Source of the DNA: Legionella geestiana
Lineage (GTDB): Bacteria > Pseudomonadota > Gammaproteobacteria > Legionellales > Legionellaceae
Direction of reading: 5' to 3'
Length of the DNA stretch: 64,000 nucleotides
NCBI RefSeq assembly: GCF_004571195.1
Contig: NZ_CP038271.1
Location: forward strand, 2,165,001 to 2,229,000
The position numbers and the translations under genes are program-made. Of the stretch, positions 37,936 through 50,426 are shown in pieces. The stretch's first letter is position 1; each line of letters opens with the position of its first letter. The notes beneath the pieces are model-generated. The model saw only the letters and a program-made list of their open reading frames with translations. It was not told the DNA's origin and did not search any database.

Positions 37936-38595
37936 TTGATTAAAGTACTCATTGTCGATGACCATGCACTGGTTCGGATGGGTATTCGGCGTTTACTGGA
38001 TGATTTGCCTGATGTGGAAGTGGTGGCTGACGCTGAAAGCGGCGAGCAGGCCTTACAGATGGTGAAGCAGCACCAGCCGCATGTGGTATTGCTTGATATG
38101 AAAATGCCAGGCATTGATGGCTGGGAAGTCACACGGCGTCTTAAAAAATCGAGTCCCCAGGTGAAAGTGATAGCCGTAACCGCCGTGTGTGCAGAGCCGC
38201 TGCCAGCGCGCGTTTTACAACTGGGCGCCATGGGGTATCTGACCAAGGAGTGCGGTGCAGGTGAGATGGCGGCCGCCATTCGCCGGGTGTATCAGGGCGA
38301 AAAATACCTGAGCGCTGAAATTGCTCGAAAAATGGCAATCAGCAGCCTCGAGGAGCCGCGTGAATCACCGTTCAGTCAGCTCTCCGAGCGTGAAATGCAG
38401 GTCATGCTCATGATAACGAGCGGCATGATGGTGCAGGATATCGCCAACCGTTTGTTTCTAAGCACAAAAACCATTAATGGATACCGTTATCGCATTTTTG
38501 AAAAGCTTTGCGTGAAGAACGATGTGGAGCTGACGTTTCTCGCGATGCAGCACCGTGTGATTGAGCGCCCGGGCGAATCCGACAGTCCCTCCTGA
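37936..38595 (+). CDS. letA: Response regulator LetA (GacA/UvrY family)
   Basis: 219 residues: receiver domain with DD at 9-10 of LIVDDHALVRMGI, phospho-Asp in LLDMKMPGIDGWE, switch Thr/Lys in AVTA and YLTKE, then a LuxR-type HTH (LSEREMQVMLMITSGMMVQDIANRLFLSTKTI). LetA with its sensor LetS triggers the transmissive phase through RsmY/RsmZ and CsrA. The start is TTG 37936 with AAGGAG 7 bases upstream. Its stop overlaps the uvrC start by one base, the same gacA-uvrC pairing as in enterics and pseudomonads. Confidence 0.95.
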   Translation: MIKVLIVDDHALVRMGIRRLLDDLPDVEVVADAESGEQALQMVKQHQPHVVLLDMKMPGIDGWEVTRRLKKSSPQVKVIAVTAVCAEPLPARVLQLGAMGYLTKECGAGEMAAAIRRVYQGEKYLSAEIARKMAISSLEEPRESPFSQLSEREMQVMLMITSGMMVQDIANRLFLSTKTINGYRYRIFEKLCVKNDVELTFLAMQHRVIERPGESDSPS

Positions 38596-40472
38596 TGAAC
38601 GAGGCCTTTTCTTCCCCGGAGCTTGCCGAACAGGTTGCTCACCTGACCAGCGCACCAGGCGTCTACCGTATGTTTGACGCCCGGGGAGTGGTGATTTATG
38701 TCGGCAAGGCGCGCAACCTCAAAAAACGCGTTTCCAGTTATTTTAACCGTGGTCCGCAAAGCCCTAAAACACGGGTGCTGGTGAGTCAGATAGCCGCTAT
38801 CGCTGTCGATGTGACCCGCAGCGAAACGGAGGCACTCCTTCTGGAGAGTAACCTCATCAAGTCGCTGCGCCCTAAATACAATATTTTGTTGCGGGATGAT
38901 AAATCCTATCCCTTTATCGCTGTCAGCATGACCCATGCGGCACCCGCCATGCGCGTCTGGCGCGGCAAGAAAAAACCGGCAAAAGGCGAGTTTTTTGGCC
39001 CGTTTCCCAATGCGCCGGCAGTCTATGAAACCCTGAACATGCTGCAGAAAATTTTTAAAATCCGCAACTGCAGCGACAACTTTTTCGCGGCCCGAAAGCG
39101 CCCCTGTCTGCAATACCAGATTAAACGCTGCAGCGCGCCCTGTACCGGGATGATATCGCCTGAAGACTACCGGCAGTCGGTCACGGATGCGCTGCGCTTT
39201 TTACAGGGAAAATGTCAGCAGGTACTCGAAGCCATCGAATCGCGCATGGAAGCGGCCGTGGCACGCCTCGCGTTTGAAGAAGCGGCCATACTGCGCGACC
39301 AGGCCCGCAGCCTGCGCCAGATTCAAGAGCAGCAGGGCATGCATCACCGTGACGGGGATGCCGACATTATTGCAGTCGAAGCGGTCCCGGGATTTGCCTG
39401 TATTCAGCTCTGCTCGGCGCGTGCAGGCCAGGTGCTTGGCGGTCAGCACTGGTTTCCAACCCTTCCCTCAGACCCGGAACAATCTTCTGAGGCGCTCTGG
39501 GAAGAGGTCTTTGAAGCGTTTGTGGCATTTTATTATCTCGATAATCCAGAGCGCATACCCGCTGTTATTATCACCAACCGCGCGTTTTCAGCGCGCGAAA
39601 CGCTTGAAAACCTGCTGACGGAGAAGGCGGGAAAGAGGGTTAAAATTGTCACGAAAGTGCGCGGCGTGCGGGCACGCTGGCTGGATTTTGCCGTTAATAA
39701 CCTGCAAACGGCCATTTCTGGCCACAAGGCTTCGCAAAGTCTGATGCAGGCGCGCTACCAGGCGCTTGCAGGCGTGCTCGATTTAGACCACCCGCCCATG
39801 CGCATGGAGTGTTTTGATATCAGCCATACCCAGGGGGAAGAGACGGTTGCCTCCTGTGTGGTGTTTGATGCGAACGGACCGCTTCCTGCAGAATACCGCC
39901 GCTTTGATATTAAAGATATCGTCGGCGGGGATGATTACGCGGCGATGGAGCAGGTGCTCACACGCCGCCTTCGTCGGCAAAAGGCGGACAATGCCCTGCC
40001 GGACATGATGATTGTCGATGGCGGCAAGGGGCAATATGCGGTGGCGCAGCGCGTTTTTGAAGCACTTCAGATTAAAGGGGTTGTATTACTCGGCATTGCC
40101 AAGGGGCCTGACCGGCGTGCGGGCTTTGAGCGCCTTATCCTTGGGGATGCGGGGCATGAAATTACGCTGCCGGCCGAAAGCCCCGCGCTGCACCTTTTGC
40201 AGCATATTCGTGATGAGGCGCACCGCTTTGCCATTACGGCGCACCGCAAAAAACGCGCGCGCCAGAGCCTGCATTCGCGGCTTGAGGACATCGAAGGGAT
40301 AGGCAGCGCCAGACGCCAGTCGCTGTTGCGCCGTTTTGGCGGCATGCGCGGACTGCTTGGGGCTTCGGTTGAAGAAATCGCAAGAGTAAAGGGTATTGGC
40401 CCTTTACTGGCGGGAAAAATATGGGAGTTTCTGCATCCTGACAGAGAATCTCCTCAAGTTTTGTCGGATTAA
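38595..40472 (+). CDS. uvrC: Excinuclease ABC subunit C
   Basis: A 625-residue nucleotide excision repair nuclease. GIY-YIG domain at the N-terminus (APGVYRMFDARGVVIYVGKA), UVR domain in the middle (QQVLEAIESRMEAAVARLAFEEAAILRD), RNase H-like domain (FDISHTQGEETVASCVVFD), and C-terminal helix-hairpin-helix repeats (IEGIGSARRQSLLRRFGG, VKGIGPLLAGKI). Coupled to letA. Confidence 0.97.
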   Translation: MNEAFSSPELAEQVAHLTSAPGVYRMFDARGVVIYVGKARNLKKRVSSYFNRGPQSPKTRVLVSQIAAIAVDVTRSETEALLLESNLIKSLRPKYNILLRDDKSYPFIAVSMTHAAPAMRVWRGKKKPAKGEFFGPFPNAPAVYETLNMLQKIFKIRNCSDNFFAARKRPCLQYQIKRCSAPCTGMISPEDYRQSVTDALRFLQGKCQQVLEAIESRMEAAVARLAFEEAAILRDQARSLRQIQEQQGMHHRDGDADIIAVEAVPGFACIQLCSARAGQVLGGQHWFPTLPSDPEQSSEALWEEVFEAFVAFYYLDNPERIPAVIITNRAFSARETLENLLTEKAGKRVKIVTKVRGVRARWLDFAVNNLQTAISGHKASQSLMQARYQALAGVLDLDHPPMRMECFDISHTQGEETVASCVVFDANGPLPAEYRRFDIKDIVGGDDYAAMEQVLTRRLRRQKADNALPDMMIVDGGKGQYAVAQRVFEALQIKGVVLLGIAKGPDRRAGFERLILGDAGHEITLPAESPALHLLQHIRDEAHRFAITAHRKKRARQSLHSRLEDIEGIGSARRQSLLRRFGGMRGLLGASVEEIARVKGIGPLLAGKIWEFLHPDRESPQVLSD

Positions 40473-40553
40473 ACCGATTAGGAGTATATGCAGAGTCGCG
40501 TGATTGAGCACGCTTCTTGCTTTATGCTAAACAGGCTACAGGAGGAAGCAAGC

Positions 40554-41273
40554 ATGAAGAAAATTCCCTTGGTGATAATGACCCTGCTGTTGACCTGTTC
40601 GGCCTATGCCGCCAGTTACTTCGGTACAGCATTGTGTGCCTACCCGCAATATGAATGTCTGCGTGTAGCGCCAGGTCAAAGCTGGGACAGGCTCTTTCCC
40701 GATGAAGAACAGCGCGATGTCGTGCAGCGCCTTAATCGCAGTTATAACCCGCTGTGGCCGGGTAAAGTTATCGCGGTTCCGCGCAACCTTGATGGCATGA
40801 CCATTTTTGACATTTCCCCCTTTCCGCTGAAAGTTAAAAGCCGAGGCGAGAAACAAATCATTGTGGACCAGGAGAAACTCGCGTGGGGCGCTTATGATTC
40901 GAAGGGTAATCTGGTTAAATGGGGGCCGATTTCTTCTGGCCGCGACAAGTGCTCTGACAGCAGCCGCTCCTGCCGTACCATGACCGGAATTTTTCGGGTC
41001 TTCAGTAAAGAAAATGAGAAATGCCGCTCAAACGTATACCCTGCCGGCCGAGGTGGTGCGCAAATGCCGTATTGCATGTTCTTCCATAAAGGCTACGCGC
41101 TGCACGGGTCTTCCGACATTCCGGGATATCGCGCGAGCCACGGTTGCGTGCGCATGTTTGTACAGGATGCGCTCTGGCTGAATCATGAATTTGTACAGAC
41201 CTCAACTGACCAGAACAATCATAAGGGCACGCTGGTTGTGGTGCGTCCAGTTATCAGTGTGGAGAAACGCTAA
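40554..41273 (+). CDS. enhA: EnhA, L,D-transpeptidase-domain exported protein
   Basis: 239 residues with a signal peptide (MKKIPLVIMTLLLTCSAYA). A LysM-like segment with VAPGQSWDRLF and YNPLWPGKVIAVPRN is followed by a YkuD domain whose active site is HGSSDIPG...SHGCVRM. It likely crosslinks or tailors peptidoglycan. ATG 40554 has GGAGG upstream; the frame starts earlier at 40488 but the signal peptide sets the start. First gene of the enhABC enhanced-entry locus of Legionella. Confidence 0.92.
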   Translation: MKKIPLVIMTLLLTCSAYAASYFGTALCAYPQYECLRVAPGQSWDRLFPDEEQRDVVQRLNRSYNPLWPGKVIAVPRNLDGMTIFDISPFPLKVKSRGEKQIIVDQEKLAWGAYDSKGNLVKWGPISSGRDKCSDSSRSCRTMTGIFRVFSKENEKCRSNVYPAGRGGAQMPYCMFFHKGYALHGSSDIPGYRASHGCVRMFVQDALWLNHEFVQTSTDQNNHKGTLVVVRPVISVEKR

Positions 41274-41812
41274 TGAAATCCGCATGCATAAAATACGTGG
41301 CATCCATCGTACTTTCAGGACTGGTTGCCGGTGGGGCAATGGCTGGCGCTGAACCCAAATCAAAGTCTGCCCGGGAAGAAATGCGCTCACCGCTTGGGTG
41401 TCGCGATGTTGGGTATCGGTTTGAACTGATGGTGCTCAAACTTTTTCCCGAAGCAAGTGGTGCGACCCAGTCCATGTATTTCATCTACAACAAACGCCCG
41501 CAGGCCGTCACCCTGTATCAAATGCGTAATGAAGAAAGCTCCCGCAGCCTGTTTATGAACCACACGGTGAATGCCGGACAGTGGGCGGTACTTGCTACCG
41601 GAGAGCCAGAGATGCGTTTTGCCTGCACCGTTGCGCAGGGTAAATCGCGTTATGGAAAAATTGTAGACTGCGGAGAAAGCCTTAAGGTGTGCGAATTCAA
41701 TAATGTGAAATTTGGCTTGAACAATCGTGGAAATTACTGGATTGTAAACAGTAATACCCGCAGTGGTGCGCTGCGCGAGGTGGTGCATTATGGCATCATC
41801 CCGGCGAGCTGA
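41273..41812 (+). CDS. enhB: EnhB, exported protein of the enhanced-entry locus
   Basis: 179 residues with a signal peptide (MKSACIKYVASIVLSGLVAGGAMA). The mature part has cysteines (GCRDVGYRF, FACTVAQG, VDCGES, KVCEFNN) compatible with disulphides and no enzyme motif. The start overlaps the enhA stop by one base. Assigned to EnhB by size, export signal and its place between enhA and enhC. Confidence 0.85.
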   Translation: MKSACIKYVASIVLSGLVAGGAMAGAEPKSKSAREEMRSPLGCRDVGYRFELMVLKLFPEASGATQSMYFIYNKRPQAVTLYQMRNEESSRSLFMNHTVNAGQWAVLATGEPEMRFACTVAQGKSRYGKIVDCGESLKVCEFNNVKFGLNNRGNYWIVNSNTRSGALREVVHYGIIPAS

Positions 41813-41869
41813 GAGCGGTTATAAAACGATAAACGGTTAGTCAGAGAATATAGATAAGAGGGGATTGCC

Positions 41870-44800
41870 ATGAAATTGCTTATGCCCTGTGTGTGCCTTG
41901 TGGCCGCAAGCCAGTGTGTGTATGCAGAGTCCGGAATGGATGCCTGGCGTCAGGGCAACTATATTGAGGCGGCACGCGCGCTTGCGCGTCAGCAGACGGG
42001 TTCCCCTTTGGCGGATTATTATCAGGGACAGATGTTTCTCTATGGGTATGGTCAGCTGAAAAATAACACGCAGGCCATGCAGTATTTTACAGAGGCTGCC
42101 CAGAAAGGGTATCTGCCAGCGATTGAACTTCTGGCTCGCACCAGCCTCACGCTTGATAAAAACCCGGAAAAAGCGTTTCAGTGGTTTAAAAAAGCCGCTG
42201 AAACAGGCGTTGTCAGCGCGCAGATGTATTGTGCCGCAGCACTGCTTTTTGGGTATGGCACCCGAAAAAACGAAGATGCCGCCAGGCGTTATTATATTGA
42301 TGCAGCGCGTGCCGGCAATCCGCTCGCGCAATACACACTTGCCGACCATTTCCTCGACAGCCGTGCACCCTCCAATCGCAAGCTGGGGCTAATATGGCTT
42401 GAAAAGTCGCTGAAGAGCAACTTCTCCAAATCCCAGTATCTCTACGGGACACTGCTTGAAGAGGGCAAGCTGGTTGCAAAAGACGCTGAAATGGCTAAAA
42501 CGTATTATACGCAATCAGCCGAACAGGGTTACCTGCCGGCTTTTATCCGCCTCGGTCGACTTGCAGAGGCCGCGGGACAGTGGGATGAGGCTAAATCGTT
42601 CTATGAAAAAGCTTCGGCAAATGGCAACGCTCGCGCACAGCTCGCCATGGCAGATTTTTGGATGAATCCTAAAAACCCATCGACCAATGCGGAAAATGGC
42701 TTTTTATGGACCCTTAAAGCGGCTGAAAACGGTTTTCCGGCAGCAGAGCGTGCACTTGCCGCACTGTATAAGAACGGTACCGGGGTCGCTAAAAACGACA
42801 ATCTTGCCGCGCAGTGGGAAGCGAAAGCTAAAAAAGGGGGAGGCGCACGAATTGACGCGGCAGTGCGTGCTGCCCGCTGGCTTAGTAACGGCAGCTCAGA
42901 CGTGTTTACAGCCTACCAGCCGGGTGGAATATATACCGCATGGAACAACCGGGGCGCTTTGAAACAAAATATTTATAACCCGGCGCCAGAGCGGACTCGC
43001 CCGACACGTGAAATGCTCTTTCAGCCGAAATTTACTCTGGTGGAACCCAATGACGTGGCCATTGGTGATTACTTTGACCTGATTGCCCCCATGTTAAGTG
43101 CGCGTCAGGGCAAGGAATGGGCTTTCCCGGCCTATCCCATAGACACGGAAGTGGAGTCCGCGCAGCGTAATTTTTCCTACGTGCTGCAGCATGAAAACGA
43201 AGACGTCGCTGCTGAATCGGGTGGAGCACCAGACCGTTTTGCGCATCGGTCGAATGTGCTTGAGGAAATGAATGCGAAAATTGGCGCCATGAAACCCTCC
43301 GAGCCGCGAAAAGCGGCCTGGCAGAAGGTGCTTAACCGTCTCTATAATCGCGCCATTCTCGGCGAGTCAGGCGCTCAGTTTCAGCTTGGACAGCTTTATC
43401 ATTACGGGATAGGTGTTGCCAAAAACCGCCAGCAGGCAATTATTTACTATCAGCTGGCTGCCTCGCAGCAGGAACTGCGCGCGGAATATAATCTTGGGCT
43501 TTTGTACCTTCTTGACCCTCAGAGTAAGGCTGATTACCAGACGGGCATGGACTGGCTTATGGATGCGGCGTTTAAAGGCAATGATCACGCCCAGTATGTG
43601 CTTGCGCACATTGCAGAAAAAGGCTTTACCACTGCCAGTGGTGAAAAGGTCATTCCTGAAGACCCGGAGCGCGCGATAGCGATGTATCACCTCGCTGCTG
43701 CCAATCACTATGGTCCTGCGGAATACCGTCTGGCACAGGAGTTAATTCAAGACCCCAACAGCTCGCTCGATGCCAGGGCGCGTGATGCCCGTACCGAAAA
43801 AGTTCGCGCGCTCTATGCAAGCGCTGCCTCCCAGGGCATTGCCGAGGCGATTCTGCCGCTTGCTTTTTATGACGCGCTTTCTAGTAATCCTGAGCGCCAG
43901 AAGAACGCTTTTACCACGGCACAGACTCAGGCTCGTACGGGTGACAGTGAGGCGGCGCTGCTGCTTGGCATGATGTATGACCGCGGAATTGCTACAGAAG
44001 CCAATCCCGCCGAAGCGCTCTACTGGTATCAGCAGGCCGGCACTAATCCGGTGAGCCAGTTTATTCTTGGCTCGCGCTACAGCGAGGGACGGGGCGTTGG
44101 GCGCGATCTCGCTCAGGGAGAAGCCATGCTGCAGGCCTCCTCCAACAGCGGTTTCCCGTGGGCGGCACTCAATCTCGCCATTCTGCGCCAGCAGGCGGGA
44201 CAGCCGTTTTTGCCTGAGCTGCAGAAAGCGCATGCACTGGGCAACACCCGTGCAGGACTGTTGCTTGCGGACTATTATCTCGCTGAAGCTCAAAGCCCAG
44301 AGCATTTGCAACAGGCCATTGAGATTTATCGCCATCTTGCGGAAAAAGGGGATGGTAATGCACAGATGAAACTTGGCTTTTTGATGGAGTCTGGACTTGC
44401 CGGCGCACCTGACCGCGTTGAGGCTGAAAAGTGGTACGCGGCCGCTGCCAGCCAGGGCCTGCCCATGGCGCAATACCTCTATGGCCAGTTCTGGCAGATG
44501 GGAGGGGTTGAAGATAAGCCGAATCTCCCTGAAGCGCGCCACTGGTATGCGCTTGCCGGTAAAACGCTCCCCATGGCCAATGTGGCACTTGGTTTCGTGC
44601 TGGATGCAATGGAAGCTGATTATCAGGCTGCAGAAAAAGCCTACCAGCAGGCGGCAGATGCCAATGACGCACTGGCGCACTTTGACCTTGGTGTGATGTT
44701 TGAGGAAGGCAAGGGGCGGCCTGTTGATTATAAGCAGGCACAGGCGCATTACGAGGCTGCCGCTGCTGCCAGTAACAGCAGCGCCATGGTACGCCTCGGT

Positions 44801-45496
44801 GGTATGGCATTTCGCGGTGAGGGTGTGGCACGCGATGAGGAAGCAGCGCTGCACTGGTACCGCGAAGCGGCAAAACTGGGCGATGCCGATGCGCTTTATA
44901 CTCTGGGGCTCTTTTCTGAGACCGGCATAGGACTCAGGCTCGACTATAAAGGGGCGTTGAGTTACTACGAACAGTCCGCTTCGCGGGGTAACCAGAAAGC
45001 CATGCTCGCATTGGCCCGCATGTACCAGTATGGGCTTGGGGTTGAGAAAAACATGGACAGTGCCCTGCGGTATTACCGTGAGCTTGCGGCGTTTAATAAT
45101 GCGCATGCTCAGTTTGAGCTGGCAAGGCTTTCTTTTGAGGGCGTTTCCACAGGCCTCCTTCCTGCTGAAGCGCGGCGTTACCTTGAGACAGCGCAAAAGC
45201 ACGGCAGCAAGGCCGCAGCACTTTATCAGCGACGCATGGATGCAAAGGTGCAAAAGCAGCTCAGCGTGATTGAGCCCATTCGCATGCCGGTATCAAAGCG
45301 TTTTGACAATGAGTCGGCAGAGCGCATGTACTTTGAAGCACTGAACACATGGAACCGCGGTAATGAAAATCTGTCCCGCGCGATGCTCGACACGATTATG
45401 GTGCGCCATCCGCAGTATGCGCCGGCGAAGCGTGCCTATGAGCAGCTGAAGCAGAAAAATGCGACCGCACGTGTGGCTCAGGCAGATAAAGCATAA
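41870..45496 (+). CDS. enhC: EnhC, Sel1-repeat periplasmic protein
   Basis: A 1,208-residue protein: signal peptide (MKLLMPCVCLVAASQCVYA), then more than 20 Sel1-like repeats of the type A-x-Y-x-L-G-x-x-Y-x-x-G-x-G-V-x-x-D-x-x-x-A-x-x-W-Y-x-x-A-A, in two blocks separated by a non-repeat region at about residues 350-490. GAGGGGATT precedes the ATG. In L. pneumophila EnhC is a periplasmic protein needed for growth in macrophages; it inhibits the soluble lytic transglycosylase and so limits release of NOD1-activating muropeptides. Length matches the known 1,200-residue protein. Confidence 0.95.
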   Translation: MKLLMPCVCLVAASQCVYAESGMDAWRQGNYIEAARALARQQTGSPLADYYQGQMFLYGYGQLKNNTQAMQYFTEAAQKGYLPAIELLARTSLTLDKNPEKAFQWFKKAAETGVVSAQMYCAAALLFGYGTRKNEDAARRYYIDAARAGNPLAQYTLADHFLDSRAPSNRKLGLIWLEKSLKSNFSKSQYLYGTLLEEGKLVAKDAEMAKTYYTQSAEQGYLPAFIRLGRLAEAAGQWDEAKSFYEKASANGNARAQLAMADFWMNPKNPSTNAENGFLWTLKAAENGFPAAERALAALYKNGTGVAKNDNLAAQWEAKAKKGGGARIDAAVRAARWLSNGSSDVFTAYQPGGIYTAWNNRGALKQNIYNPAPERTRPTREMLFQPKFTLVEPNDVAIGDYFDLIAPMLSARQGKEWAFPAYPIDTEVESAQRNFSYVLQHENEDVAAESGGAPDRFAHRSNVLEEMNAKIGAMKPSEPRKAAWQKVLNRLYNRAILGESGAQFQLGQLYHYGIGVAKNRQQAIIYYQLAASQQELRAEYNLGLLYLLDPQSKADYQTGMDWLMDAAFKGNDHAQYVLAHIAEKGFTTASGEKVIPEDPERAIAMYHLAAANHYGPAEYRLAQELIQDPNSSLDARARDARTEKVRALYASAASQGIAEAILPLAFYDALSSNPERQKNAFTTAQTQARTGDSEAALLLGMMYDRGIATEANPAEALYWYQQAGTNPVSQFILGSRYSEGRGVGRDLAQGEAMLQASSNSGFPWAALNLAILRQQAGQPFLPELQKAHALGNTRAGLLLADYYLAEAQSPEHLQQAIEIYRHLAEKGDGNAQMKLGFLMESGLAGAPDRVEAEKWYAAAASQGLPMAQYLYGQFWQMGGVEDKPNLPEARHWYALAGKTLPMANVALGFVLDAMEADYQAAEKAYQQAADANDALAHFDLGVMFEEGKGRPVDYKQAQAHYEAAAAASNSSAMVRLGGMAFRGEGVARDEEAALHWYREAAKLGDADALYTLGLFSETGIGLRLDYKGALSYYEQSASRGNQKAMLALARMYQYGLGVEKNMDSALRYYRELAAFNNAHAQFELARLSFEGVSTGLLPAEARRYLETAQKHGSKAAALYQRRMDAKVQKQLSVIEPIRMPVSKRFDNESAERMYFEALNTWNRGNENLSRAMLDTIMVRHPQYAPAKRAYEQLKQKNATARVAQADKA

Positions 45497-45512
45497 GGGC
45501 TTAAGCCCTTAT
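45493..45512. terminator. Perfect 20-bp palindrome at the enhC stop
   Basis: ATAAGGGCTTAAGCCCTTAT overlaps the TAA of enhC and lies 26 bases from the end of the opposing gene. The stem is short and lacks a T-run, so termination is only suggested by position. Confidence 0.5.
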
Positions 45513-45537
45513 CGTCAGAAGTGATAAAGTGACGTTT

Positions 45538-45981
45538 TCACGGTAATTCGCTGAAAGCGTCACCAAAATAGCGCATCACCCATGCTTCTCCAAGTTTTGC
45601 AAAACAGTCGCTGAGATAGTCTTCCAGCATCTCAGGAGCAGGCTCAAATGGAGCTGCTGGTGATTCTACGTCATGGTGAAAATACGTGCCGAAATGGGCT
45701 TCGCAAAATGCGCAGTAGGCGCGCGTATGCAGGATGAAACTGTGCCACATGGCATCGAGTATCAGAAGCGGGCCAAACATCCATGTGGCGCGCCCGCGCG
45801 CTTTGCGCTCAAGGGTCAGCCACATCCAGGACAGCAAATCCTTAAACACCTGAACCGCTTCAGAGGTATTATATTCCGGGTGCTGCCGACAAAAATGCGC
45901 CACCACCTCATCGTTACAGAGGCTTTGCAGTGTTGTCAGAGGGGGGATTCTCACCGAAAACGGCAGCAGCTGGCCTTCCAT
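45538..45981 (-). CDS. Conserved hypothetical protein, GRDP-like
   Basis: 147 residues, soluble. FGPLLILDAMWHSFILHTRAY followed by CAFCEAHFGTYFHH matches the W-H-x-F...Y-x-x-F-C-x-x-x-F-G-x-x-x-H-H pattern seen in bacterial proteins related to the plant glycine-rich-domain (GRDP) family; the His and Cys residues suggest a metal site. No function is established. It converges with enhC. Confidence 0.75.
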   Translation of the reverse strand: MEGQLLPFSVRIPPLTTLQSLCNDEVVAHFCRQHPEYNTSEAVQVFKDLLSWMWLTLERKARGRATWMFGPLLILDAMWHSFILHTRAYCAFCEAHFGTYFHHDVESPAAPFEPAPEMLEDYLSDCFAKLGEAWVMRYFGDAFSELP

Positions 45982-46054
45982 GCCGGGTTTTTTGTTACAA
46001 AACGGATGATGCAGCAGATTTTTTCATCTACCGACATGTTAAGGCGTGTTTTCA

Positions 46055-46276
46055 TTAATTCTTATCCCGAAAAATAATGCGACCTTTAGTCAGGTCATAG
46101 GGGGTCAGCTCGACTTTAACCTTATCGCCGGTCAGAATGCGAATGTAATTTTTGCGCATTCTTCCTGAAATATGAGCCATAACAATGTGGCCATTTTCCA
46201 GTTCTACCCGAAACATGGTATTGGGCAGAGTGTCAATCACTGTGCCGAGCATTTCAATATGATCTTCTTTTGCCAT
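46055..46276 (-). CDS. infA: Translation initiation factor IF-1
   Basis: A 73-residue single OB-fold protein, [20 protein letters not shown]..., ending [13 protein letters not shown], that binds the A site of the 30S subunit. Full-length and typical. A spaced 10-bp inverted repeat AATCAGCGCG / CGCGCTGATT lies just upstream at 46287-46334. Confidence 0.97.
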   Translation of the reverse strand: MAKEDHIEMLGTVIDTLPNTMFRVELENGHIVMAHISGRMRKNYIRILTGDKVKVELTPYDLTKGRIIFRDKN

Positions 46277-46394
46277 GGGACTCCCAAATCAGCGCGTACT
46301 TAAACCGCAGAGTTTGCACCAAAACGCGCTGATTGGCAATTACCCCATTTTTTTTGAGCAAATTTAGGGCGCGTTCAACCCTCTTTCGATGGCG

Positions 46395-49805
<3,411 letters not shown>

Positions 49806-49809
<4 letters not shown>

Positions 49810-50426
49810 CAATTTTTCGTGTATTTTTAGGAGCCTTATGCCTCACTTATGGCAGTGCGTTTGCTGCTGATAGCCCGGCGACGGCGCTGCAGACGAAGCT
49901 GAATGCCATTCGCAGCATGAGTGCACAATTCAGCCAGACGGTTCGCACTGCAAGGCGTCAGGTATCGGCATCCTCCGGTACGATGGCGATGCAGCGTCCG
50001 GGACGCTTTCGCTGGGAAACAAAAGACCCGATGGAGCAGCTGGTGGTGGCCGATGGCAATAAGCTTTGGATTTATGATGTCGACCTTGAACAGGTAACGG
50101 TTAAACGTCAGGAAAAAGGGCTTGGGGGAACGCCTGCGCTTTTTTTGAGTGGATATGACGATACGGTTGCCCGTGATTTTGAGGTAAGCCCCTGTAAAGC
50201 TTCCGGCAAAATGGCCTGTTTTAATCTCAAGGCCAAATCGTCTAAAGCCAATTTTCAGCGTTTAAGGATGGTATTTGCAGGAGACGCGCTTTCGCGTCTT
50301 GATTTGTATGATCAGATGGGGCAACACACTGAAGTGCGTTTACGTGCCGTGAAAAATAATCCGGCGCTTAAAAAGAGCCTTTTCAGTTTTAGCCCGCCCC
50401 GCGGCGTGGATGTTGTGCGTCAATGA
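49806..50426 (+). CDS. lolA: Outer-membrane lipoprotein carrier protein LolA
   Basis: 206 residues with a signal peptide ([18 protein letters not shown]). [15 protein letters not shown] and [35 protein letters not shown] are LolA signature blocks. It ferries lipoproteins across the periplasm. TTG start overlapping the ftsK stop. The ftsK-lolA-rarA order is common in Gammaproteobacteria. Confidence 0.95.

Noticed and set aside
43742-45253. 503-residue minus-strand gene inside enhC
   Set aside because: Long only because of the repetitive codon pattern of Sel1 repeats on the other strand; Cys/Arg/His-rich and without family features.
46287-46334. Terminator between trxB and infA
   Set aside because: The 10-bp arms are 28 bases apart and no T-run follows, so it is only noted as an inverted repeat.
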